Part shown: positions 1 to 5,696 of the stretch, piece by piece
Position numbering within the stretch: position 1 is the first letter of the stretch
Layout: each line of letters starts with the position of its first letter
DNA from: Mycoplasmatota bacterium
GTDB lineage: Bacteria > Bacillota_I > Bacilli_A > Izemoplasmatales > Izemoplasmataceae
DNA length: 6,442 nt
Direction: 5' to 3'
NCBI GenBank assembly: GCA_022712785.1
Contig: JAFLJX010000203.1
Location: forward strand, 1 to 6,442
Translations under genes and position numbers: made by a program
Notes under the pieces: model-generated
Databases searched by the model: none
Told to the model about the DNA's origin: nothing
What the model saw: the letters and a program-made list of their open reading frames with translations, nothing else

Positions 1-281
1 CCACCTAAATCATAGATAGCTGTGATATCTGGATTTACAAAAGGAACAACACCTTCTCCAGATACATAAGGTAAATCACTACCAAGCATCCCTTTAACCG
101 TAGATTCAACTAAATGAATATTATTTTTTTCAAGTAAACCTGCTAATCCCCTAGATCTAAAATATGGATTGATAATATCTAAATCTACTAAATAATCTAT
201 TTTATTATTTATTGCTAAATTTACACTTATCTCACTTTTCCCACTTCCATAATGCCCTGAAATGATTGTTATTCTTTTCAT
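1..281 (-). CDS. MinD/ParA-like P-loop ATPase, N-terminal part (3' end outside window)
   Basis: This is the N-terminal 93 codons of a gene that continues past base 1. The protein opens MKRITIISGHYGSGKSE. That is a beta strand followed by a Walker A loop (GHYGSGKS, residues 9-16) in which the signature lysine of ParA/MinD deviant Walker A motifs is replaced by His. A second conserved block, VDLDIINPYFRSRG (about residues 32-45), matches the switch I/A' region of the CobQ/MinD-like ATPases found in Clostridia and relatives. The visible part ends in YDLGG, probably the start of the Walker B strand (D-x-G-G). In other anaerobic Firmicutes such proteins often neighbour ferredoxin or 2-oxoacid:ferredoxin oxidoreductase genes; this is from memory and cannot be checked here. 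The ATG at 279-281 is the only normal start that keeps the conserved N-terminus. Its Shine-Dalgarno lies unusually far upstream (see 289-327). Function is inferred only to the level of a soluble ATPase; the substrate is unknown. Confidence 0.85.
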   Translation of the reverse strand, partial: MKRITIISGHYGSGKSEISVNLAINNKIDYLVDLDIINPYFRSRGLAGLLEKNNIHLVESTVKGMLGSDLPYVSGEGVVPFVNPDITAIYDLG

Positions 282-288
282 ATTTGAT

Positions 289-309
289 TTAGAAATATCG
301 ATAAAACAT
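289..309 (-). other. Possible six-residue leader peptide upstream of the ATPase gene
   Basis: An ATG at 307-309 starts a frame reading MFYRYF followed by TAA. It lies 11 nt after the perfect AGGAGGT, a slightly long but workable spacing. Its stop is 7 nt before the ATG of the ATPase gene, so termination could feed re-initiation there. The frame lies within the hairpin at 291-319, so it could equally be a by-product of that structure. The peptide has no informative composition. Low confidence. Confidence 0.2.
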
Positions 310-327
310 CGAAATTTCTTACCTCCT
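289..327 (-). promoter_or_regulatory. Strong Shine-Dalgarno separated from the start codon by a hairpin
   Basis: The mRNA carries a near-perfect AGGAGGT (321-327), but the ATG of the ATPase gene is 39 nt further on. The gap holds an inverted repeat, 291-302 with 308-319: 12 positions, one U-U mismatch, 5-nt loop. If the hairpin folds, the distance from Shine-Dalgarno to ATG becomes about 10 nt, a good spacing. The alternative is that the Shine-Dalgarno serves the short reading frame at 289-309. The positions and repeats are seen directly; the role in translation is inferred. Confidence 0.6.
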
Positions 328-354
328 CATTAAGTGAGTTTTTCGCTATCACAA

Positions 355-368
355 TGAAAGCGCTTTAC
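355..368. promoter_or_regulatory. cre-like / LacI-family operator
   Basis: The plus strand reads TGAAAGCGCTTTAC. It contains the perfect 10-bp palindrome AAAGCGCTTT (357-366), the core of catabolite-responsive elements bound by CcpA and of many LacI-family sugar-repressor operators. One half (TGAAAG) is perfect; the other is altered at the outer positions (GTAAAG instead of TGAAAG, read on the minus strand). It begins a few bases after the predicted transcription start of the promoter at 377-405. A bound repressor there would block early elongation or clearance, so repression of the ATPase gene is the expected effect. The regulator is not in the window. Confidence 0.65.
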
Positions 369-376
369 CAAAAAAT

Positions 377-405
377 ATTATACCACTAAATTATTCACTT
401 TTCAA
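377..405 (-). promoter_or_regulatory. Sigma-A-type promoter of the ATPase gene
   Basis: On the minus strand a TTGAAA -35 box (400-405) is followed, after exactly 17 nt, by a perfect TATAAT -10 box (377-382). The -10 is preceded by TGG, giving an extended -10 (TGnTATAAT). Transcription should start near 370, giving a leader of about 90 nt that contains the operator at 355-368, the Shine-Dalgarno and the hairpin. This is the strongest promoter match in the window. Confidence 0.8.
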
Positions 406-476
406 CTTATTCACACATAATAAAACAATATAATAGTAAATACAATGTTTTCATAAAAATATAAATAAATATCGCT

Positions 477-497
477 TTACTAAGCCATTATTAGTAA
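477..497 (-). terminator. Weak inverted repeat after the Pr6Pr gene, possible terminator
   Basis: TTACTAA (477-483) and TTAGTAA (491-497) form a perfect 7-bp inverted repeat with a 7-nt loop, starting 8 nt after the Pr6Pr stop codon in the minus direction. The stem is AT-rich and no continuous U-run follows, only the mixed T-rich tract down to about 445. It could be a weak terminator or chance in AT-rich DNA. The rest of 406-504 shows nothing I can support. Confidence 0.25.
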
Positions 498-504
498 TTG
501 CATT

Positions 505-1104
505 TTACTTTTTTGAAACTATTTTCACTAAACTAAATGACATAAGTACAAACAACATAATCATTCCAAGCACCGAGGCCATAATCCTTACAACTCCAAC
601 TTCACTAACTTCGAAAAACGGATATATATAATCGTGTGTTTTTACTCCATGAATAAACAAATACATAAGATAAATAATTGGATAGATTATCCATATCTTT
701 GTATTGCTAAAATTAAATGTATAATCCTCTTTAAATTTATACAAAAACCCTAATACAAGTAACGGAGTTATATAGTGATTTAAAATACTACCTGATAAAG
801 CGAATCCTTTTGGACTATATATTGGTTCCAGAAACAAAAGAAAAACAAGAAAAGTAATTGTAATATAGATAACTACTCCTCCAAATAATTTATTAAAACC
901 TTTATTGTTTTTTAAGTTGGTAAATAATAATAATGAGAAATATATCAATACTACTAAGTTACTTTGCACTGTGAAATACTTGAAAATAACTAATACATTT
1001 AGTAATTGATTTGATTCTTCCCCAATGATAATAGAGTTTATCAGAATAGAGATTATCCCTAAAGTTGATGTTGCAACTATTAATATAGCATATTTGTTTT
1101 TCAT
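505..1104 (-). CDS. Pr6Pr-family six-helix integral membrane protein
   Basis: A very hydrophobic protein of 199 residues with six predicted membrane helices (about 7-27, 46-63, 75-93, 109-124, 138-153 and 170-192). Conserved-looking blocks are YFTVQSN (43-49), LNHYITP (108-114) and the aromatic YPFFEV (161-166). This order matches the bacterial Pr6Pr membrane family, distantly related to FAR-17a/AIG1-like proteins; the assignment is by recalled motif pattern. Biochemical function is not established. I chose the ATG at 1102-1104 because a GGGGTGAT Shine-Dalgarno sits just upstream; an in-frame TTG at 1120-1122 would add six residues but lies upstream of that site. The gene follows leuS on the same strand, behind the leuS terminator. 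It is probably transcribed from its own promoter or by read-through. Confidence 0.8.
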   Translation of the reverse strand: MKNKYAILIVATSTLGIISILINSIIIGEESNQLLNVLVIFKYFTVQSNLVVLIYFSLLLFTNLKNNKGFNKLFGGVVIYITITFLVFLLFLEPIYSPKGFALSGSILNHYITPLLVLGFLYKFKEDYTFNFSNTKIWIIYPIIYLMYLFIHGVKTHDYIYPFFEVSEVGVVRIMASVLGMIMLFVLMSFSLVKIVSKK

Positions 1105-1121
1105 ATTAATCACCCCTTCCA

Positions 1122-1127
1122 ATTATA
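1122..1127 (-). promoter_or_regulatory. Candidate extended -10 promoter for the Pr6Pr gene
   Basis: The minus strand carries TGCTATAAT, a perfect -10 hexamer with the TGn extension. The -35 position 17 nt upstream falls in the leuS terminator and reads GAGAAA, a poor match. Transcription would start at about 1115, leaving a leader of only about 11-15 nt that begins inside the Shine-Dalgarno region. The hexamer is clear, but a real promoter here is uncertain. Confidence 0.35.
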
Positions 1128-1131
1128 GCAT

Positions 1132-1159
1132 AAAAAAACAGTGCTTTCTCACTGTTTTT
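1132..1159 (-). terminator. Intrinsic terminator of leuS
   Basis: In the minus-strand transcript the stem is 1150-1159 paired with 1134-1143: ten pairs, of which the five loop-proximal ones are CAGTG/CACTG. The loop has 6 nt and seven U residues (1132-1138) overlap and follow the distal arm. The stem overlaps the leuS stop codon (1158-1160), so the gene ends directly in its terminator. It separates leuS from the Pr6Pr gene. Confidence 0.85.
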
Positions 1160-3557
1160 AGATAACTATATTTACTAATTTCTTAGGTACTACTATTATT
1201 TTTCTTATTTCTTTACCTTCTATTAATTCTTTAATCTTATCTCCAGATTTTGCTAGTTCAATTATTTCTTCTTTTGAAGTGTCAATATTAACAGTTATTT
1301 TGTCTCTAACTTTACCATTTATACTTACAACCATTTCAATAGTAGCTTCAACAAGTTTTGTTTCGTCATGTTTTGGCCAAGAAGCATAAACCATATCTTC
1401 GTCATGCCCAATTTTTTCCCATAACTCTTCAGTTATATGTGGGGCAAATGGATTAATTAGTTTCAATAGTGTTTCATAATCAGTTATATTAATATAATCC
1501 ACTTTTCCAAGTTCATTAACTAATGTCATTAACTTAGCAATAGCTGTATTAAATTTAACATTTTCAATATCCTCATCTACAGCTTTAATAGTTTTATGTA
1601 GTAAAACTTGATAACTATCATTTTCCTTATCCGATAGTTTTTCTTCTAGTCTTACTAATTTATCTAGGAATCTACGAGCACCCTTAACACCACTATCATT
1701 CCATGGAGTTGACTGTTCATAGTCTCCGATAAACAAGATGTATAAACGTAAAGTATCAGCACCATACTGTTCGATAATAGTATCTGGATTTACAACGTTT
1801 CCTTTAGATTTACTCATTTTATCACCATCAGCTCCAAGAATTAATCCTTGAACTGTACGCTTTAAGTAAGGTTCCTCTGTTGGAACTACTCCAATGTCGT
1901 ATAAGAATTGATGCCAGAATCTTGAATAGATTACGTGTCTTGTTACATGTTCCATTCCACCATTATACCAATCAACTTGCATCCAATATTTAAGTTTTTC
2001 CATACTAGCAAATTCTTCATTGTTTGAAGGATCAGCATATCTTAAGAAATACCAACTTGATCCAGCCCATTGAGGCATTGTGTCAGTTTCTCTTTTTGCT
2101 GGTTTACCACATTTTGGACATGTTGTGTTTACAAATTCAGGAATATTAGCTAATGGACTTTGTCCGTCATCACCAGGTGCAAAATCTTCAACTACAGGTA
2201 ACATAACTGGTAAATCTTCCTCTGGTACATTTACCATTCCACAATCTTCACAGTGAATTACAGGAATTGGTTCTCCCCAGTATCTTTGACGATTAAATGC
2301 CCAGTCTTTCATTTTGTAGTTTATATGTTTCTTACCAATTTTTTTACCCACTAAGAATTTTATTATTTTCTCTTTTGCATCTTGTACGCTAAGTCCGTTT
2401 AAAATATCACTATTAACTAAAGTACCTTCAGCAGTATCAGTATATGCCTCTTTACTAATATCTCCACCAGCAATAACTTCCATTATTTCACAACCGAATT
2501 TAGTCGCGAATTCATAATCTCTAGTATCGTGACCCGGAACTGCCATGATTGCACCAGTACCGTAACCAATCATTACATAATCAGCTACAAAGATAGGAAT
2601 CTCTTTATTATTTACAGGATTAATTGCAACTAATCCGTCAATCTTAACTCCAGTTTTATCTTTTGCTAATTCTACTCTTTCAAACTCAGTCTTAAGTAAT
2701 GCTTTATGTTGGTAATCATGAATATCCCCAATATTATTGATTTTATCATGTTGTCTTTTTAGCATTTCATGTTCTGGAGCAACTACCATGAATGTAGCCC
2801 CAAATAAAGTGTCAGGACGAGTTGTATAAACTGTCATTACTTCATCAGTATCTTTTATAATAAAATCAACATGTGCTCCAGTCGATTTACCTATCCAGTT
2901 TTCTGTTTCAATTTTAATTCTAGGCAAAGTATCTAATTTATCAAGACCACTTAACAATCTTTCAGAATGTTTAGTGATTTTTAAAAACCATACATCCTTT
3001 TCTTTTTGAATTACATGGGTATCACATCTATCACATTTACCGCCTTGGCTATCTTCATTTGATAGTACAACCTTACAACTAGGACAATAATTTACAAATG
3101 TTCTATCTCTGTACGCCATTCCATTTTTAAATAACTGAACGAATATCCATTGTGTCCACTTATAGTACTCACTATCAGTAGTATCTATTACTCTATCAAA
3201 ATCAAAGCTGTAACCAGATATTTTTAATTGATTTGTATATGTTTCAATATTAGTATCAGTAACAATCCTTGGATGAATACCTGTCTTAATTGCATAATTT
3301 TCAGTTGGTAACCCAAAAGCATCAAATCCAATAGGGAATAAAACGTTATAACCTTCCATTCTTCTTTTTCTACTTACTATTTCTAAACTAGAAAAAGCTC
3401 TAATGTGACCTACATGCATTCCTGCCCCAGATGGATAAGGAAATTCTACAAGATTAAAATACTTTGGCTTGTCAGAGAAATCTACTGCCGCAAACCTCTT
3501 ATTTTCATACCAATGTTTTTGCCATTTCTTTTCAACTTCTATGTGGTTATATTCCAT
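1158..3557 (-). CDS. leuS: Leucyl-tRNA synthetase
   Basis: Cytosolic class I aminoacyl-tRNA synthetase that charges tRNA-Leu with leucine using ATP. At 799 residues it is full length for bacterial LeuRS. From the N-terminus (numbered from the chosen ATG) it shows the HIGH motif as HVGH (48-51) after YPSGAGM; a first zinc knuckle (C158, C161, C175, C178); the CP1 editing domain with TTRPDT (245-250) and GYGTGAIMAVPGHDTRD (331-347), whose D344 matches the conserved editing aspartate; a second Cys4 cluster (C436, C439, C480, C483); WAGSSWY; KMSKS (580-584); and an anticodon-binding/C-terminal domain with the SINGKVRDK block (about 745-753). The ATG at 3555-3557 sits 8 nt after AAAGGAG (3566-3572); an in-frame GTG at 3564-3566 overlaps that site and is rejected as the start. 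Expression is controlled by the T-box leader at 3573-3803. All Trp codons are TGG. Confidence 0.98.
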   Translation of the reverse strand: MEYNHIEVEKKWQKHWYENKRFAAVDFSDKPKYFNLVEFPYPSGAGMHVGHIRAFSSLEIVSRKRRMEGYNVLFPIGFDAFGLPTENYAIKTGIHPRIVTDTNIETYTNQLKISGYSFDFDRVIDTTDSEYYKWTQWIFVQLFKNGMAYRDRTFVNYCPSCKVVLSNEDSQGGKCDRCDTHVIQKEKDVWFLKITKHSERLLSGLDKLDTLPRIKIETENWIGKSTGAHVDFIIKDTDEVMTVYTTRPDTLFGATFMVVAPEHEMLKRQHDKINNIGDIHDYQHKALLKTEFERVELAKDKTGVKIDGLVAINPVNNKEIPIFVADYVMIGYGTGAIMAVPGHDTRDYEFATKFGCEIMEVIAGGDISKEAYTDTAEGTLVNSDILNGLSVQDAKEKIIKFLVGKKIGKKHINYKMKDWAFNRQRYWGEPIPVIHCEDCGMVNVPEEDLPVMLPVVEDFAPGDDGQSPLANIPEFVNTTCPKCGKPAKRETDTMPQWAGSSWYFLRYADPSNNEEFASMEKLKYWMQVDWYNGGMEHVTRHVIYSRFWHQFLYDIGVVPTEEPYLKRTVQGLILGADGDKMSKSKGNVVNPDTIIEQYGADTLRLYILFIGDYEQSTPWNDSGVKGARRFLDKLVRLEEKLSDKENDSYQVLLHKTIKAVDEDIENVKFNTAIAKLMTLVNELGKVDYINITDYETLLKLINPFAPHITEELWEKIGHDEDMVYASWPKHDETKLVEATIEMVVSINGKVRDKITVNIDTSKEEIIELAKSGDKIKELIEGKEIRKIIVVPKKLVNIVI

Positions 3558-3572
3558 ATGTTTCACTCCTTT

Positions 3573-3803
3573 ATAATAAAAAAATCGTCCTTAAAAATAA
3601 GGACGAAAATAATTTCCGCGGTACCACCTATGTTCTAGTTTCCTAGCACTTATACTTTTAACGCAAGTTTACGTCTTACTCTCACGTGTTGCGAGTAAGC
3701 AACTCCCTAGACTAATTCGTAAATATTTAATCTTAGTTTTCACCACCACTAAGTCTCTTCAAATAAATATTTTACTACTACTTCTAGTTCCTTGTTTTTA
3801 CCT
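3573..3803 (-). ncRNA. T-box riboswitch leader of leuS (tRNA-Leu sensing, UUA specifier)
   Basis: A cis-acting leader of about 230 nt that reads the charging state of tRNA-Leu. Stem I base: 3783-3787 with 3707-3711. The specifier loop has AGUAGUA on the 5' side and GAAUUAG on the 3' side (3712-3718), so the GAA turn is followed by the codon UUA (3713-3715), which is Leu. The stem above it pairs 3765-3775 with 3719-3728, one bulged A. The apical stem 3749-3753/3732-3736 carries the GGUG-type distal loop. A stem II element (3693-3699/3675-3681) and stem III (CUAG-GAAA-CUAG, 3635-3646) follow. The T-box core AGGTGGTACCGCG is at 3617-3629. Its UGGU can pair with an ACCA tRNA 3' end, as expected for the A73 discriminator of tRNA-Leu. 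Uncharged tRNA should stabilise the antiterminator, and charged tRNA should allow the terminator at 3578-3605. Control is transcriptional, because the leuS Shine-Dalgarno lies outside the terminator. Confidence 0.95.
3578..3605 (-). terminator. T-box attenuator terminator of leuS
   Basis: A perfect 8-bp stem (3598-3605 with 3586-3593; CGTCCTTA/TAAGGACG) has a 4-nt loop and is followed by seven U residues (3578-3584). The 5' arm CGUCC is the segment that in T-box leaders switches between antiterminator and terminator. The leuS Shine-Dalgarno begins 6 nt after the U-run. Confidence 0.93.
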
Positions 3804-3809
3804 AAATGT

Positions 3810-3838
3810 ATAATAACATAGCGATTTATTTTAATCAA
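3810..3838 (-). promoter_or_regulatory. Promoter of the leuS T-box transcript
   Basis: The minus strand has a TTGATT -35 box (3833-3838), a 17-nt spacer and a TATTAT -10 box (3810-3815). The start would be near 3803, just before the first T-box stem. The -35 box overlaps the TGA stop of the DUF1189-like gene (3835-3837), so the two units abut completely. No terminator is visible between them, so read-through from the upstream gene would enter the T-box leader and be subject to the same attenuation. Confidence 0.65.
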
Positions 3839-4647
3839 GATTTATTTTTTAAGCGTTTTTCTATCTCAGCTGACAGTGCATTATTTTGTCTAAAAGCAAG
3901 TATTATTAATATGACTATTAAGAATAGGTTTAATTCAAAGATACTATCAAATATTAAGATTACAAATAATCCAGTAGATGAATATGTAGTCATAGCAAAC
4001 AATTGTTTAAATGGGACTACACTAAATCTTTTTCTTAAGAAAAATGCACTCAAAATTATAAACATCATATATACGGCAAAGCTAATCAACACTTCAGTAA
4101 TTATTATCATTGAACCCCATATTGATTTATACTGTATAGTAACTTCATCAACAGCATTAAAAATAGAACCATAAAAAACATTTGAATTATCAGCCTGATC
4201 ACTAAAATCAACATTATGAATTGAAGGATCCAAATCACTAATTGAATAGTCATATACTTCAAGTCCGTTAACACTAACATAAATTAATTCTTTATGAATT
4301 ACTACCGCATACCCTGATTCTTTATATCTTTCAAAATCCATTACAGCATGTGAATCTAAGTAAAATGTAACTATCTGATCTTCATACAATTCTATCTTAT
4401 ATTCTGAGTCACATATTAATTCAGCGTTCACAATACTACAATCTTCAGTTACATCAGTCATAGATTGTCTTATACTCTCTTTGTATGTTTCAGTTAAGCC
4501 ATCATACTTAATCACGTCAACAATTGACGCACTACTAAATAAGATAGCAAAAAAAACAATGTATAATCCTACTTTCCACATTGCATCTTTACGATATTTT
4601 AATAATAGTCTTGGATTAACGAGTCCATCTCTAAATCGATTAAACAT
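3835..4647 (-). CDS. DUF1189-like membrane protein
   Basis: A 270-residue protein with an amphipathic N-terminus (MFNRFRDGLVNPRLLLKYRK) and four predicted membrane helices at about 25-44, 180-203, 222-236 and 239-252. A polar segment of about 135 residues (45-179) lies between the first two helices. One N-terminal helix, a large extracytoplasmic region and a C-terminal helical bundle are the layout of the Firmicutes DUF1189 family, which often begins with a similar basic stretch. The match is by topology and N-terminal pattern, so it is probable, not certain. Function is unknown. Cys70 and Cys79 in the outer segment could form a disulfide. The start is the ATG at 4645-4647, six nt after AAAGGTG (4654-4660); the in-frame GTG at 4654-4656 lies inside that site. 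The gene is upstream of and co-directional with leuS. Confidence 0.75.
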   Translation of the reverse strand: MFNRFRDGLVNPRLLLKYRKDAMWKVGLYIVFFAILFSSASIVDVIKYDGLTETYKESIRQSMTDVTEDCSIVNAELICDSEYKIELYEDQIVTFYLDSHAVMDFERYKESGYAVVIHKELIYVSVNGLEVYDYSISDLDPSIHNVDFSDQADNSNVFYGSIFNAVDEVTIQYKSIWGSMIIITEVLISFAVYMMFIILSAFFLRKRFSVVPFKQLFAMTTYSSTGLFVILIFDSIFELNLFLIVILIILAFRQNNALSAEIEKRLKNKS

Positions 4648-4664
4648 AATTATCACCTTTTGAT

Positions 4665-4670
4665 ATTATA
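4665..4670 (-). promoter_or_regulatory. Extended -10 promoter of the DUF1189-like gene
   Basis: The minus strand reads TGTTATAAT: a perfect -10 with the TGn extension. The -35 position (4688-4693, AGGAAA) is weak, which an extended -10 can compensate for. The leader would be only about 10-12 nt to the Met codon and would contain little more than the Shine-Dalgarno. The candidate faces away from the radical SAM gene. Confidence 0.5.
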
Positions 4671-4692
4671 ACATATATTAATAATTATTTCC

Positions 4693-4698
4693 TATAAT
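4693..4698 (+). promoter_or_regulatory. Candidate -10 of the radical SAM gene
   Basis: A perfect TATAAT lies 27 nt upstream of the radical SAM ATG. No good -35 is present at 16-18 nt; the region is a run of A and T. A second weaker hexamer, TAAAAT, is at 4703-4708. The site overlaps the -35 position of the divergent promoter at 4665-4670, so polymerase could hardly occupy both at once. Confidence 0.4.
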
Positions 4699-4725
4699 GT
4701 GTTAAAATATATGTAGGTGATTTTT

Positions 4726-5658
4726 ATGAACTTAATGACTAAAGAAAAAAGATATAATACCCTTAATGCTTTTTATCGACAGAAGTTTGGTAAAAAGGTT
4801 TTTAAGGTATCTTTGAATGGAAACTTTACATGTCCAAATAAAGATGGTAAAAGTGGTTATGGAGGGTGTGTATATTGCACTGAAAGTGGTAGTGGAGATT
4901 TCGCAGGAAACAAGAACGAATCTTTAAAAACACAATTCAACAAAGTTAGAGCCATGATGCACGAAAAATGGAGTGATGCACTTTATATATCGTATTTCCA
5001 AGCAAACACTAATACCTATGATACTGAGGAAAGATTAAGAGATTTATTCTATGAATCAATCTCTTTAGATAAAAATATAGTTGGGCTTTCTATCGCAACT
5101 CGTTGCGATGCATTGAACAATGAAATATATGATTTACTAGAAGAATTGAATGATAAAACGTATCTCCAAATTGAATTAGGACTTCAATCTATTCACGATG
5201 AAACTAGTAATTTCATTAATAGAGCACATTCATTAAAATGTTTCGATGACGCTGTTAAAGAATTAAGAAAAAGAAATATTGATGTCGTAGTTCATATTAT
5301 TAATGGATTTCATATGGAAACTAAAAATGACATGATGGATACTGTTAGACATTTGAATAAATTAGACATACAAGGAATTAAAATTCATTTACTTCATATA
5401 ATGAAAAAAACAAAACTAGGTAAAATTTACTTAGAGAATCCTTTTAAAATGTTAACACTTGATGAATATAAAGACATTGTTTGTGATCAACTAGAAATTT
5501 TGGATCCAAACATTATAGTTCATAGACTCACAGGGGATTCTCCAAGAGAATTATTAATAGCTCCATTATGGAGCTTAAAGAAACTTGTGGTAATGAACGA
5601 AATAGATAAAGAATTAAGACGTAGAGATTGCTATCAAGGGAATAAATTCAAAAAATAA
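4726..5658 (+). CDS. TIGR01212-family (YhcC/YtqA-like) radical SAM protein
   Basis: A 310-residue iron-sulfur enzyme predicted to cleave S-adenosylmethionine. The cluster motif is CPNKDGKSGYGGCVYC, C36-x11-C48-x2-C51, followed by GSGDFAG (55-61), typical of the TIGR01212 group (E. coli YhcC, B. subtilis YtqA). Later family blocks are YFQANTNTY (90-98), LSIATRCDAL (121-130), IELGLQS (149-155), LHIMKKTKLG (223-232) and SPRELLIAPLWSLKK (272-286). Length matches the family. The substrate is unknown. The conserved turn usually written GLPGET in this fold reads GFHMET here (194-199). The start is the ATG at 4726-4728, five nt after the TAGGTGA Shine-Dalgarno (4714-4720); an in-frame GTG at 4717 is part of that site. 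The gene stands alone on the plus strand and ends inside the terminator hairpin it shares with the CitG-like gene. Confidence 0.93.
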   Translation: MNLMTKEKRYNTLNAFYRQKFGKKVFKVSLNGNFTCPNKDGKSGYGGCVYCTESGSGDFAGNKNESLKTQFNKVRAMMHEKWSDALYISYFQANTNTYDTEERLRDLFYESISLDKNIVGLSIATRCDALNNEIYDLLEELNDKTYLQIELGLQSIHDETSNFINRAHSLKCFDDAVKELRKRNIDVVVHIINGFHMETKNDMMDTVRHLNKLDIQGIKIHLLHIMKKTKLGKIYLENPFKMLTLDEYKDIVCDQLEILDPNIIVHRLTGDSPRELLIAPLWSLKKLVVMNEIDKELRRRDCYQGNKFKK

Positions 5659-5696
5659 ACAGAAAATATCAACTGATATTTTCTGTTTATTTTTTG
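5649..5696. terminator. Bidirectional terminator shared by two convergent genes
   Basis: A perfect inverted repeat: 23 bases at 5649-5671 pair with 5674-5696, with a practical loop of 4 nt. Both outer arms contain A6/T6 runs, so each strand's transcript gets a U-rich 3' arm. It ends the plus-strand radical SAM gene and the minus-strand CitG-like gene. Both stop codons (5656-5658 and 5687-5689) lie in the stem, exactly opposite each other. Confidence 0.92.

Noticed and set aside
429..434. Plus-strand TATAAT between the ATPase and Pr6Pr genes
   Set aside because: There is no -35 at a suitable distance and no plus-strand gene follows. In DNA this AT-rich such hexamers are expected by chance.
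470..485. A second cre-like half-site (minus strand GTAAAGCGATATTT) downstream of the Pr6Pr gene
   Set aside because: Only the AAAGCG half matches, the second half has no palindromic partner, and it is not placed at a recognisable promoter.
3405..3646. Two plus-strand open frames over the 5' end of leuS and its T-box terminator
   Set aside because: They lie antisense to the conserved LeuRS N-terminus and the T-box, are rich in runs typical of AT-rich noise, and have no ribosome binding site or recognisable domain.
3806..4174. A 122-codon plus-strand open frame antisense to the DUF1189-like gene
   Set aside because: The minus-strand gene has a good Shine-Dalgarno, membrane topology and a family-like N-terminus. 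The opposite frame has low complexity (Asn/Ile rich) and no initiation signal.
4481..4663. A 60-codon plus-strand open frame across the start of the DUF1189-like gene
   Set aside because: It is antisense to coding sequence and overlaps the promoter of the real gene. No ribosome binding site or known domain supports it.
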